Positions 31,281-42,180 are shown, numbered from the stretch's first letter. The stretch: 64,000 bases of DNA from Budorcas taxicolor (GCF_023091745.1 NC_068922.1:30170001-30234000); one strand, 5' to 3'. Made by a program: numbers and translations. Notes: generated by a model not told the origin, from the sequence alone.

Positions 31281-33001
31281 CTATTCTAAGGCATTTAGTA
31301 AATAATGAAAGAAAAAATTTTAATTGGGCAAAAAAAAAAGTTTAATCTTACTTATTTTACCTTGAGCTATGATGATATAGATCTCATTATGTTGAAACAC
31401 AAACATCCACTTGATTGGCTTTTCTTTGACTCTTATTAAAGTCTGAATATGTGTGTGCATGTGTGCTGCCCTTAATTCAAAGAAACAATCTAGTAAATTT
31501 TCCCTCTCCTTCCACTGGCTTAGCATGTAGCTATTAAAAACATTGTTTATTCACAACACACTTGAATTTTACTTAATTTTAGCTTGGAATTAGAAAAAAG
31601 GACTGATACAATTACAGAAGTAATTTAAAACTACCCAGAACTGGATAGAAACTTAACTTGTTTCATCACATTTATAATATAACATTACTATATCCACTGA
31701 GAGAAGGTCGCTTGAAAATTATGAGTAGCTATGTACAAAGCTAGTTCTTGAATTTCAAAGGTTTCAGAGTAACCTTCTGTGCAAAAGCCTCTGAAAGAAT
31801 GCAGAATGAAAGAATTACAGAGCTATATTCTAATATCAAAATTAAATGTACATTATGCCAACATGATAGAAAAATTAGGCACTAGAACATTTCAGGATGT
31901 AAAAGGATGGATAGATACACTTTAAGAGGTTTGAGTTTCAGCATTAGCTACATTATTTCCAATTAACAATGAGAACATATTGATATCCTTTCCATTAGTG
32001 CAGAGGTAAAAGTATTTCTTCACTAATAATAATAAATGGTAGTGTTTAGCATATAAATGGTACAAGCTCTTAAATTACCTTTACTTGTGCTATACGAGGG
32101 CAGCCAAAGAGAATTTAATGCATTTTTTACATGGTGTAATTTTATCTTGCTCATACAATGTGAGGCGAGTAATAATGATATTCTAATATTAATATAAGTA
32201 CAAAATATACATATTGATGAGTAATAGCCATGTTTTTTGGACCTCCTTGCCAAGTCATATTAAAATGACAAATAATTGCAATTGCTTCACGGAGAAATGG
32301 TGCAGGATCCGTAGTCAAAAGCACATTAGGGACCAACAGTGTCCATTTGTTATCCTTTGTCAAGAAAACATGGCTGCTAATGAAAGTGACTGAGAGAACG
32401 CTGATTGAGGACACTGACACCACAGCATTCCCTCGACAAGAGTCACGACTTGAGTATTAATAAGAGGATTGAAAGTTGAAGGTAGAGCTCTGGTTCCTAA
32501 CATCTCTGTATAATCTTGATTTTCTTTGTGTTTGTATTTTAAATAAAGCCTGGTAGTTTTTGAGGGCTGGGGGTGGCGTGGCTATGGGGGAAGAAATTAC
32601 AGTATAAAATGCAGTGGAGCCGTGACATCCCAAAGACATTCCAGGGTCAGCGTGTCCAGAAAGGATTCCTCAGGTAACTTGAGGCAATGTTATTTAAAAG
32701 CTGAACAGCTCAGATCAGAATCTGAATGCCTCCAAAAGAGAGAAAAACTTTGCTATTTCTGCACTTAACTTGTTAAGCCCTCTTTTCCCTCTTAATTGCC
32801 TTATCTTTTTGAAAGTGATGGTCTCTCTATGCAAAATATTGCAGGAGGAAGAATTTCTCATCAGGAAAACAAGTAGCCTGTTAGAAGGGAAACAGGAAAA
32901 CAGAATTCCATTTCAGGGATTTAGCCACACAATTTTCAGGAATTATGATGGCTAAGCCCAAGCCTGTATAATCTCATTTTACTCTTTAGTAATTTTTATT
33001 T
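31281..33001. other. Unassigned sequence, longest repeat-poor block of the first half
   Basis: About 1.7 kb without a recognised repeat. It holds a 90-codon minus-strand frame (32151-32423) and a 61-codon plus-strand frame (32770-32955), neither with a recognisable domain or convincing splice context. Its repeat-poverty makes it a candidate for conserved non-coding sequence, but this cannot be judged from one genome. Confidence 0.4.
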
Positions 33002-33323
33002 ATTATTTTTGGCCACACTTGGTCTCTGTTGCTGCGTAGGCTTTTCTCCAGTTGCAGTGAGCAGGGGCTCCTCTCTGCGGGGTGTGTGCTTCTCATTGCA
33101 GTGTCTTCTGTTGTTGCACAGCACAAGCTCTGAGATGCGCAGGCTTCAGCAGTTGTGGCACATGGGCTTAGGAGTTGTGGCTCATAGGCTCTAGAGCACA
33201 AGCTCAATAGCTGTGGCGCACAGGCTTAGTTGCTCCGTGGCATGTGAGATCTGGATCACGGATCTAACCAGTGCCCCTTGCATTAGTGGACAGATTCTCC
33301 ACCACTGAGTCACCAGGGAAGCC
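33002..33323 (-). mobile_element. Full-length CHR-2-like tRNA SINE
   Basis: The long form: atttttggccacacttggtc, several cacaggctt/agttg units, ggatcacggatctaaccagt, and at the right end gattctccaccactgagtca and ccagggaagcc (inverted head). About 320 bp. Confidence 0.88.
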
Positions 33324-33454
33324 TTCACTTCATTTTATACCTGCTGATTCCTACCTATTCCAGCAATTTACAATAGCAGTTCCTGTCTGAGATGATGTCA
33401 ATATACATGTACATATCTTTGAACAGAGGCAAAGTATCTTGTAGTTTCTAGTAA

Positions 33455-33570
33455 CATATTAAATATTTGTGTGTAACCTATCATGTACCAGGAACTGTGA
33501 CAGGTTCTGAGAACATTATCATTCACAATCTAGTGGGAAGGAAACAGTAAACAAATAATATCAACTATTT
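33455..33570 (-). mobile_element. L2-like fragment
   Basis: aacctatcatgtaccaggaa, ctgtgacaggttctgagaac and cacaatctagtgggaaggaa match the inverted L2 3' region. Confidence 0.55.
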
Positions 33571-33785
33571 CTAATGGAATGCATGACATATCAGGCACCT
33601 TGCTGAGTTTCACAAAGATGATCTTAAAACTCACAACAGCCCTTTGAAATGATATCTTCATTGTTGCCATGTTTCAGATAAAAGCCCCGAGTCAGAGAGG
33701 TTTAGGATATTTTCCAGATCACACAGCCAGTATGGGCTAAAATCATGTTTTGACCATAGATTCCTGAGTCTGAGCTTCTGTTATA
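33571..33785 (-). mobile_element. MIR SINE
   Basis: tcaggcaccttgctgagttt, aactcacaacagccctttga, gagtcagagaggtttaggat and tccagatcacacagccagta follow the MIR core order, inverted. Confidence 0.7.
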
Positions 33786-33919
33786 TCTGTATATTTATGA
33801 GGTACAGTATAATATATATACACATATACACTATAAACTTCACTTACCCTGAGTTAGTTACCTGACAACCTCATCTATCTTTTATAGAATTAAAAGTGAG
33901 CAAAAAAGAGCTCTGAGTA

Positions 33920-34120
33920 CCCTAAAACAGCAGTCCCCAAACTTTTTAGCACCAGAGGTTGGTTTCGGGTAAGACAGTTTTTCTACAGACAGGGGTGGGT
34001 GGTGGTTTCAGGTTGATTCAAGCACATTACATTTATTGTGTACTTTATTTCTATTATTGTCAGCTCCACCTCAGATCATCAGGCATGAGATCCTGGAGGC
34101 TGGGGATTCCTGCCCTAAAT
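33920..34120 (+). mobile_element. Non-autonomous hAT-Charlie element (MER1-like), second copy
   Basis: The body is 33928-34112, starting CAGCAGTCCCC and ending GGGGATTCCTG. The 8-bp flanks ccctaaaa (33920-33927) and ccctaaat (34113-34120) differ at one base. It is the same family as 6751-7115 but in the opposite orientation and with internal deletions. No transposase gene. Confidence 0.85.
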
Positions 34121-34829
34121 AATTTTAATTCATTTAATAAATAAGTGAGCCTCCAGGTGCTCACATGTAATTGTCATCAAGACCGACTCAGCCCGTCCCA
34201 GGGCTTTTGTACTGAAGCTTGTACATGTTTCAGATAAATACTTTAGATTTACACTCTCCCCTCTTATTTCCCACACAACTTGTATACGTTGTAAGTGGTG
34301 GATTTTAAGGATGGGAGAGTAGAAGCAGAAAAGGCTAGAGATGGGAACAGTAATATTATGAAAAAAGGGGAAATGGGAAAAGACATAAGTAAGGGTAAGA
34401 AATTAAGAAAATAATGTTAAAAGCCTATAGCCTTCTATTTCTTATAGACTCTATAACTACATTGCAATATAACCTATTCTAAGAACAGAGATTCCTAATG
34501 ATTACTCTCAAGTGATAAGATCAGAGGAGATGATATAATCATTTAAGATACAAAAAATGACAGTAAAAAATCCAACAAAAGGTTAAAATTGTAATTTTTG
34601 ACATTTATAGTTGTTTATGGGGTGAACCATCATTGACTTAGGATGAACATATCCTTCTGTACCAACTGCAATAGAAATAAGATGCAATCGTACTTCACAG
34701 ATTAAGAAGGATGTAATGGAGCTCGCTCTTGCTATTCTTTTTTTTTTTTTTGAAACAACCCTGCTAATTTTAAAGGGGTTGCTTCTTCTCCCCTACCTCC
34801 CGTCCCCATTGCCTATCCTCTGCTGGAGG
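34121..34829. other. Unassigned sequence with poly-T
   Basis: No recognised repeat. A T-rich run lies at 34737-34751, possibly the tail of an unrecognised inverted retroposon. Confidence 0.35.
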
Positions 34830-35215
34830 CTCTGCCTCTAGTCCTGGGTAGACCACGTGAGCCAGACATAAACCCATCAAGGAATCATATTTACACAACC
34901 GTACAATGTTCAAACATGCCCACAATTGGTCCAATGGGAGTGAACCTCAGATCTATCACTGTCAATGGTTCTGTCTCTTTCCTGTTGGATCTCAAACTTG
35001 AGGAGTATAACTTGAGGAGTTGGCTGGTCACCATCATGGGACCAGAGAAGAGAAGAGAGTCAAACAAAGGTCGGGGTGGGGAGCCGAGAGAGACAGAGAA
35101 GCTGATCTTGATAATATTGTATAATTTTGTGAGCAAATCTATTCCCTCATTGGTTAAGCAGTTGGATAGTTCTCTTTTTAAATTTGTAATGGGAAGAGTC
35201 CTCACTAATTGAATA
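34830..35215 (+). mobile_element. Possible ancient interspersed repeat
   Basis: Sequence such as attggttaagcagttggata and gaagagtcctcactaattg recalls the end of an old LTR/MER-type repeat. Overlapping 98- and 117-codon frames on opposite strands (34916-35212 and 34891-35244) have no domain signature. Confidence 0.25.
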
Positions 35216-35341
35216 AACAATAATGAAAAAGAACTACATAGCAAAAATGAAAAAGAACTACAATCTCTATTATAGGTAGGGATGTGGGAAAAGTATATAT
35301 AAATACACTGAAGTAGATAAACAATATTATAGTCTTTCTGG

Positions 35342-35420
35342 CAACATCCATTTGTGTTTATATATATATATATAAATTATCTCTTTATATAATATATCTC
35401 TCTATATAATTATAAATATT
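35342..35420. repeat. AT-rich low-complexity tract
   Basis: tatatatatatataa and ctctctatataat units over about 75 bp. Confidence 0.75.
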
Positions 35421-35484
35421 TCATGTTATTCCAGGGAATTTGTGCCTTAGAAACTAAAACATACATAGAACATATCTTTCTAAG

Positions 35485-35740
35485 AACTGAAGTTGTTTAT
35501 TGCAGCATTTTTCACAGCCAAAAAGTGTAAGCAAAATGCCTGTCTCTGAGCAAGGGAATGTCTGAATACGTTACAGCACAGTCACAGTGTGGACAGTTAG
35601 GACTATTATGCAGCTTTAAAAGAATGAATTAAAACTGTATCAGATGCCTTGGAAGAATTTCCACAAGGTATTATAGAATGATAATCCAGATGTAGAGAAC
35701 CAGATCACCATGACTTCACTTTAAAAAATCAGGATAATCC
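35485..35740 (+). mobile_element. Old L1 ORF2 3' fragment
   Basis: gtttattgcagcatttttca, gcaagggaatgtctgaatac, ctattatgcagctttaaaag and aatgataatccagatgtaga fit a strongly diverged L1 ORF2 end in sense orientation. Confidence 0.45.
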
Positions 35741-36181
35741 CCATTGTGTGACTATGCATAACTATGCAGGATTATAGGAGTACAGAAAAATATGAGTAAT
35801 ATTGTATTTTAAACATGGATGATTTGGGGGAGGGTGTTTGACATCAGTGAAGAGGGAAGCATCAAAGGAGGAGGGGCCAAACAGAAAAGAGTACCAGAAA
35901 TGTATACTTGAAATATGTACATGTATGCTTACACTTGTGTACACAATGTAAACTTACGTGTCTATGGACTATATGCACAAATACTGGGTGTTCTAAATTA
36001 TGTGCATATATATATTTACATATGTATAAAAATTAAATGCAAAAAGCTATTTTAAGTAGACTCCAATTTTATTGTTAAATGCCATTTAAAAAAAGTGCTA
36101 GCTGCCTGAGTTTGAAGGTACGTGTGTCTGTTTTGTTATGGGTAATCAGTCATACCAGTTGTACCCACTTTGGAGGGTAGT
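35741..36181. other. Unassigned sequence
   Basis: No confident feature. The tail of the preceding old L1 may extend into it. Confidence 0.3.
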
Positions 36182-36424
36182 CCAAAGCCTGCTGGACTTC
36201 CCTGATGGCTCGGCAAGTAAAGAATCCACCTGCAATGCAGGAGGCACAAGTAGACACAGGTTTGATCCCTGGGTCAATAAGATCTCCTACAGGAGGAAAT
36301 GTCAACCCACTCCAGTATTCTTGCCTGGGAAATCCTATGGGCAGAGCAGCCTGGCAGGCTATAGTCCATGGGGCTGCAAAGAGTCGGACATGACTGAACA
36401 ACTAAGCACAAAGCACCAAAGCCT
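36182..36424 (+). mobile_element. Bov-tA SINE with 9-bp target-site duplication
   Basis: The body is 36191-36415: ggacttccctgatggctcgg head, gcaaagagtcggacatgact tail, then actaagcacaaagca. Exact ccaaagcct copies lie at 36182-36190 and 36416-36424. Confidence 0.95.
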
Positions 36425-36469
36425 ATAAATTTTTCTGTTTTGCTTACTTTAGGTTTGGGATGTAATTTT

Positions 36470-36898
36470 TAAAAATCTTTTTTCTTAACGTTAACTTTGC
36501 TGAAATATAATTCATATACAATAAAAATAATCATTTTGAAGTGCAAAATTTAGTGCTTTTAACATTCTGTACAATTATCATAACTATACATAATCTGTAT
36601 AATTAACATAATTGTACAGTTATCATCACTATCAATAATCTTAGAATATTTACACCACCCCTAAAAGAAACTCCTTAGCCATTAACAGTCATTCTCCTTT
36701 CTCTCTCTCTCCTCTACTTTCTATCTCTATGGATTTACCTTTTCTAAATATTTCATGTAAATGGAATTGTAGATACATGGTCTTTTGTGACTGGCTTCTA
36801 TTGATACAATATTGTTCTCAAAGTTTATCCATGTTGTAGCATATATCAAGGGCTTCATTCTTTTTTATTGAGAAATACTATTCTATTGTATGGTAAGC
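36470..36898 (-). mobile_element. Old L1M 3' region
   Basis: Inverted 3' UTR and ORF2 end: ctgaaatataattcatatac, ctatctctatggatttacct, ctttttgtgactgg-type text (tcttttgtgactggcttcta) and ttatccatgttgtagcatat. It stops abruptly where the plus-strand L1 begins. Confidence 0.8.
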
Positions 36899-37419
36899 AA
36901 TCTTGAGAAAGAAGAACAAAGCTGGAGGCATCACATTTTCTGATTTCAAACTAGATTTAAAATCTATATGCTAATCAAAACAATGTGGTATTGGCATAAA
37001 AGCAGGCACACAGATCAATAGGACCAAATAGAGAACCCAGAAATAAACCCAAGCATATACGGTCAATTAATATATGACAAAGGAACCAAGAATATACAAT
37101 GGAGAAGGGACAGTGTCTTCAATAAATGGTGCTGGGAAAACTGGACAGCCACTGTCTCACACTATACCGAAAAGTCAACTCAAAATGAACTATCAACTTG
37201 AACACAGACCTGCAACCATGAAACTCCTAGAAGAAAATAAAGGTCATAATATCTTTCACATTGGTCTTTATGATGATTTTTTTGAATTTTACACCAAAAA
37301 CAAATAAAACAACAGCAAAAAGAAACAAGTAAGGGTGTACCAAATTGAAAGCTTTTCCACAAAAAAAGGAAACCATCAACAAAACGAAAGTCCAAATGGG
37401 AGAAAATATTTGCAAATTA

Positions 37420-37521
37420 AATATCTCATAAAGCGTATGTAATAGTTCAGACAGTAAAGACTCTGCCTGCAATGCAAGAGACCCGGGTTTGATCCCCAGG
37501 TTGGGAATATCTGAAAAGGGG
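37420..37521 (+). mobile_element. Head-only Bov-tA insertion (70 bp) nested in L1
   Basis: The insert at 37436-37505 covers the tRNA-derived head (agacagtaaagactctgcct, gcaatgcaagagacccgggt, ttgatccccaggttggg) and stops where the Bov-A body should begin. The flanks 37420-37435 and 37506-37521 both begin aatatct and align over 16 bp with about four mismatches, consistent with an old duplication. The L1 continues on either side. Confidence 0.7.
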
Positions 37522-37879
37522 TAAATATCCAAAATATATGAAGAATTCATACAACTCAGTAGCATGAAATGGAACTAAACAGACATTTTCTTTTCCAGAG
37601 AAGATACACATGTGGCTGACAGAAACATGAAAATGTGCTTACCTTCACTAATCATCAGAGAAATGCAAATAAAAATCACGATGAAAAATTGCCTCCACAC
37701 CTGCTAGAATGGCTATTATAAAAGGATATGAAATGATAAGTATTGATGAGGATATGAAGGAAAGGGAACATTCATGCATAGTTGGTAGCAATGCAAATTG
37801 GTGCAGCCATTATGGAAAACAGTATGGAGGTTCTTCAACAAATTAAAAATATAATGACCATATATGATCCAACCATTCT

Positions 37880-38093
37880 ACTTCTGGAAAAAAGTGAAAC
37901 AGTTGCTCAGTCGTGTCCGACTCTTTGAGATTCCATGGACTATGCAGTTCATGAAATTCTCCAGGTCAGAATACTGGAGTGGGTAGCCTTTCCATTCTCC
38001 AGGGGATCTTCCCAACCAAGGGATCAAGCCCAGGTCTCCCTCATTGCAGGCAGATTCTTTACCAGCTGAGCCACAAGGGAAGCCCACTTCTGG
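37880..38093 (-). mobile_element. Bov-tA SINE nested in L1, 8-bp target-site duplication
   Basis: The body is 37888-38085, inverted: cagttgctcagtcgtgtccg tail, ctttaccagctgagccacaa head. acttctgg lies at 37880-37887 and 38086-38093. Excising the insert rejoins the L1 text ctacttctggctgtttaccc. Confidence 0.94.
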
Positions 38094-38529
38094 CTGTTTA
38101 CCCAAAGAGAGAAAAACACTAACTCAAAAGATATATGCACCCCCACATTTACTGCAGCATTATTTTCAGTAGCCAGGAAATGAGGACAACCTAGGTGTTT
38201 CAAGATGGAAGAATGGATAAACAAATTGTGGTATATGTATATAATGGAATATTTGCCAAAAAAAAAAAAAAAAAAAAGGAAAGAAATCTTGACATTTGCA
38301 GCGACACGGATGGAGCTTCAGGGCATTATGCTAAGTAAAACAAGTCAGAGAGAGAAAGATAAATGCTATTTCACCTAATTTATATGTGGAATCACAAACA
38401 AAAACAAAACTGAGCTCTTGCATACACAGAATTGACTTGTGGTTGCCAGAGGCAGCAAGTGGATGGATAGGTAAAACGGGAGAAAGTGGTCAAAGCTAAG
38501 AAATTCCAAATATAAAATAAGAAAACAAA

Positions 38530-38745
38530 TTTTATCAGATATAGAATTTACAAATATTTTCTCTCATTCTGTGGGTGGTTTTTTCAGTTTCTCGATAGTA
38601 TATTTTGAAGCACAAAAGTTTTAAATTTTGATGTCTAATTTATACATACACATACACACATATAGCCTCTTATGCTTTTGGTATCATACCTAGGAAATTA
38701 TTGCCTAGGCTAAGCTCATGAATATGTACATTCAGTGTTATCAAT
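38530..38745 (-). mobile_element. Old L1M ORF2 fragment, likely the other flank of 36470-36898
   Basis: aatattttctctcattctgt, gaagcacaaaagttttaaat, ttggtatcatacctaggaaa and cattgcctaggctaagctca-like text (attgcctaggctaagctcat), inverted. It has the same orientation and age class as the piece left of the plus-strand L1, but about 0.8 kb of consensus between them is missing. Confidence 0.7.
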
Positions 38746-39117
38746 TTTAAATTAAATTTCTCCTTGGCTGTTGTTTGTATTTTAAATGAATTCCCTAGTT
38801 GGTGAGACCCTGTTCTTATACTTAGATTATTTGGATATTGTTTCTTCTAGTTCTTTGATAGTATTTATTCTAGTCAATTTAATGACTTATTCTAATAAAC
38901 CCAAATATCTGAATTTCCTCATGGAGTTTCTACTGGCTGTTTTTTCTTTTTTTTTTCTCCTGTGTGGCTTTGTACTTTTCTATTTCTTTGTATCTCTCAT
39001 AACTTTTGGTGAATTTTGGACATAATGTGGATATCTTAAAAATCAGATACTGTTTTGTTGTTTTGTAACTTTCCTAGACTAATTCTGAAAAATGTGCAGT
39101 CACTGTAATCTCTCTTA
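38746..39117. other. Unassigned T-rich sequence
   Basis: No recognised repeat. The 79-codon frame at 38786-39025 is rich in F and L, caused by T-richness. Confidence 0.4.
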
Positions 39118-39698
39118 GTTAGCTTCAGTTCAGTTCAGTCACTCAGTCATGTATGACTCTTTGCGACCCCATGAATTGCAGCACACCAGGCCTCCCTGTC
39201 CATCACCAACTCCCGGAGTTCACTCAAACTCATGTCCATTGAGTCGGTGATGCCATCCAGCCATCTCATCCTCTGTCGTCCCCTTCTCCTCCTGCCCCCA
39301 ATCCCTCCCAGCATCAGAGTCTTTTCCAATGAGTCATCTCTTCGCATGAGGTGGCCAAAGTACTGCAGTTTCAGCTTTAGCATCATTCCTTCCAAACAAC
39401 ATCCAGGACTGATCTTTAGAATAGACTGGTTGGATCTTCTTGCAGTCCAAGGGACTCTCAAGAGTCTTCTCCAACACCACAGTTCAAAAGCATCAATTCT
39501 TCGATGCTCAGCTTTCTTCACAGTCCAACTCTCATCCATATATGACTACTGGAAAAACCACAGCCTTGACTAGACTGTGGCAAAGTAATGTCTCTGCTTT
39601 TGAATATGCTGTCTAGGTTGGTCATACTTTCCTTTCAAGGAGTAAGCATCTTTTAATTTCATGGCTGCAATCATCATCTGCAGTGATTTTGTTAGCTT
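39118..39698 (-). mobile_element. BovB LINE, 5'-truncated, copy 4, 8-bp target-site duplication
   Basis: The body is 39126-39690, inverted: cagttcagttcagtcactca tail, gcagcacaccaggcctccct, up to cagtgatttt. Exact gttagctt flanks it at 39118-39125 and 39691-39698. It contains the last 0.56 kb of the element only. A small deletion near 39576 removes part of the ggacctttgttgg block. Confidence 0.95.
39147..39539 (-). pseudogene. BovB C-terminal ORF fragment
   Basis: A 130-codon open piece with [29 protein letters not shown] and [18 protein letters not shown]. It lies C-terminal to the RT domain. One codon is lost after NQSILK relative to the other copies. No catalytic part is present. Confidence 0.88.
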
Positions 39699-39709
39699 AG
39701 TGGTCAGGT

Positions 39710-39879
39710 AATAACTAGGTAGGCTCCTCTGTCCATGGAATTTTCTAGGCAAGAATACTAGAGTGGGTTGCCATTCCCTTCTCCAGGGGAATCTTTCTGA
39801 CCCAGGGATAGAACCCAGGTCTCTGACATTTCAGTCAGATCCATTACTATCTGAGCAACCAGGAAAGCCCAATAACTAG
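39710..39879 (-). mobile_element. 3'-truncated Bov-tA SINE with 9-bp target-site duplication
   Basis: The body is 39719-39870, inverted. The tRNA head is at the right (ctatctgagcaaccaggaaa) and the Bov-A body stops at ggctcctctgtccatggaat, lacking the last 50 or so bases including the BovB-like tail. aataactag lies at 39710-39718 and 39871-39879. Confidence 0.88.
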
Positions 39880-40664
39880 ACAGAGATTTCCTTAGATTTC
39901 TCAAACCAGTAAGTCAATCTCTTTTTGCTGAGGAGTTTTGTACCTTTTTATGTATGTCTTGAACACTCAGGGACTTTCTGAGTGTAAAGTCACTTAGTGG
40001 TCACTGATGCTTGTACAAAGCCTTAAGGTCAGCAAGAGCTATGAGATTAGACAGCTCACAGAGCTTAATATAAAAAAGACAACCCAATCAAAAAGTGGGC
40101 AGAAGAGCTAAATGGACAGTTCTCCAAAGACATACAGATGGCCAGTAGAAACATGAAAAGATGCTCAATATCACTTGTTATTAGAGAAATGCAAACCAAA
40201 ACTGTAATGAGGTATCACCTTACACCAGTCAAAGAGATCATTATTAAAAAGTCTACAAATGATAAATGCTGGAGAGGGTGTGGAGAAAAGGAAAACCTCC
40301 TTTACTGCTGGTGGGAGTATAAATTGGTGTAACTACTTTGGAGAACTGTATGGAGGTTCCTTGAAAACTAAAAATAAACTACCATATAATCCTATAATTC
40401 GGAAAGATTTGGCATAAGCCAATATTCATGCCATCTGTTTATAATAGCCAAGATAATGAAAGCAACTTAAATGCCCACTGACGAATGGATAAACAAGATG
40501 TGATATATATACATATAATAAATATATATGTATATGCAATATTACTTATCCATAGAAAAGCACGAAATAATGCCATTTGCAATAACATGGATGGACACAG
40601 CAGTTATTGTATTAAGTGAAGTCAAAGACATATATCATATGATATCACTTATTTGTGAAATCTT

Positions 40665-40714
40665 AAAAAGAGTCGGACACGACTGAGCGACTGAACTGAA
40701 CTGAACTGAAAAAG
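40665..40714 (+). mobile_element. 38-bp BovB tail nested in L1
   Basis: The insert at 40671-40708 reads agtcggacacgactgagcga then ctgaactgaactgaactg. aaaaag flanks it at 40665-40670 and 40709-40714, and excision gives the normal L1 text cttaaaaagtgatacaaatg. Confidence 0.88.
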
Positions 40715-40820
40715 TGATACAAATGAACTAATTCACAGGCATAGAAAACAAACTTATGGTTATTAAAGGAGGTAGCAGGGTGAAGAGAAATTAGGAGTTT
40801 GGGATTAAAATATACACACT

Positions 40821-41019
40821 GTACATGCATGCTTATTCAGTGTCTGACTCTCTCTGATCCTTTGGACTGTAGCCTGCTGTACTCTGTCCATGGGATTTTC
40901 AGGCAATACTGGAGTGGATTGCAATTTCCTTCTCCAGGGGATCTTCCCAATCCAGGGATGAAACCTACGTCTCCTGTATATCCTGCATTTCAGGAAGATT
41001 CTTTTACCCACTGAGCCAC
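40821..41019 (-). mobile_element. Bov-tA SINE nested in L1
   Basis: Inverted copy: gtctgactctctctgatcct, tctccaggggatcttcccaa and ttttacccactgagccac. The L1 3' UTR text resumes at 41020. Confidence 0.9.
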
Positions 41020-41238
41020 ACTATTGTATATAAAATAAGTAGACAACAAGGACCTACTGAATAGTACAGGGAACTATATTCAATGTCTTCTAATTAACCT
41101 ATAATGGAAAAGAAACTGAAAGAGAAAGATACGTGTGTGTGTGTGTGTGTATGTATTTTTGGATCACTTTGCTGTACACTGAAATTAACAGCACAATGTA
41201 AATTTACTATACTTCAAATAAAATGGAAAGAGCTGAGA

Positions 41239-41989
41239 GAAAAGGCCTTCCCATATGCTTCTGGCATGTGCCTGTAGCACTCTAGGTCCTAAGAAATATC
41301 TTAAGGGTTGGCACCTATGGATATCTTATTACCTAGATCTTCCTTTGCAGGTTTTCGGTCAGCCTCTTATTGGCCCTACTAGTATCACTGCCTCAGATGA
41401 TATTAAACAGTTCCTTTGTTTTGGACTAATACTTGGAGACAGGACTTCCTCTCTGGGTGATCTCTGATTCAGATCTGTCCTCTTCCCGGGGAGCTTCTGG
41501 ACAGGAAGAATGTAAATCATGACAGCGTCATGAGACTGGGGCTTCTGCAAGAGCTCCAGACTTGTTGGGTTTCCTTTGGAGGCCTCTGACTTTCTCATAT
41601 TTATTCTTATTAACCATAGTTCTAAGGCTGCTGGTCTTCAAGGTGATTTTTGAACTAGGGAGAGAGGTCTGGGAAAATGGAGCTAAAATGCAGCAAAGCT
41701 CACTGTTCTTACCCAGCTTCAGCTGTTTTTTCTTGAATGAATGCTCCCCGGATCAGTGTAAGCCTTTGGTTAATTTTAAGGTTCTTGAAAAAGTTGACTT
41801 TGAAAATTTTTGCAGGTGTTTACAATGACTTTATGAAGGACTGAATATTCTGAGGTCCTTAGTCTGGCATTCCAGAAATGCTTCTCCCCCAGAGTTGTTT
41901 TATTAAAAGGATCCTTTTCATCAAATTAATCTGATCTTTTGAATAGAAACAATGTATCTCTGAAAACATCTTTCTTATACAGAGATTTT
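41239..41989. other. Unassigned sequence
   Basis: No repeat was confidently recognised. 79-88-codon frames exist on both strands (41359-41828) but lack domain features. The end (cttgaaaaagttgactttga) may be an old L1 or LTR remnant. Confidence 0.35.
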
Positions 41990-42180
41990 GTTGTTTGTCA
42001 CTCAGTTGTGTCCACCTCTTTGCAACCCCATGGATTGCAGAACACCAGACTTCCCTGTCCTTCACCATATTCTGGAGTTTGTTCAAACTCATGTCCATTG
42101 AGTCAGTGATGCCGTCCAACCATCTCATCCTCTGTTGTCACCTTCTCCTCCTGCCCTCGGTCTTTCCCAGCATCAGGATC
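41990..42180 (-). mobile_element. BovB 3' fragment, copy 5
   Basis: tcactcagttgtgtccacct, ggattgcagaacaccagact, ttcaaactcatgtccattga and ctttcccagcatcagga follow the inverted BovB end, about 190 bp. Confidence 0.88.

Larger units (their letters stand above)
36899..38522 (+). mobile_element. L1 LINE (ORF2 3' half plus UTR) with two nested SINEs
   Basis: Sense ORF2 order: agaaagaagaacaaagctgg, aagcaggcacacagatcaat, cagtgtcttcaataaatggt, gaaactcctagaagaaaata, agaaaatatttgcaaattaa, aatgcaaataaaaatcacga, caaattgtggtatatgtata and acttgtggttgccagaggca. A poly-A slip tract lies at 38259-38277. Nested are a tRNA-head-only SINE (37436-37505) and a Bov-tA (37888-38085). The coding frame is broken; the best open piece is 77 codons at 37074-37307. 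Confidence 0.88.
40034..41238 (+). mobile_element. Artiodactyl L1, 5'-truncated, with two nested insertions
   Basis: The body is about 40047-41227. ORF2 end: aaaaagtgggcagaagagct, gagaaatgcaaaccaaaact, ggagagggtgtggagaaaag and ccatttgcaataacatggat. 3' UTR: aacaaggacctactgaatag and ctgtacactgaaattaacag. The diverged flanks aagagctatgaga (40034-40046) and aagagctgaga (41228-41238) suggest the duplication. A 38-bp BovB tail (40671-40708) and a Bov-tA (40821-41019) are nested inside. A (GT)n tract lies at 41133-41150. Confidence 0.88.

Noticed and set aside
32151..32423. 90-codon minus-strand frame in a repeat-poor block
   Set aside because: The composition is not clearly protein-like, no acceptor or donor pair fits, and no family was recognised. 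It is kept only as unassigned sequence.
34891..35244. 117-codon minus-strand and 98-codon plus-strand frames over the same bases
   Set aside because: They overlap on opposite strands, show no domain or splice context, and the sequence resembles an old repeat end.
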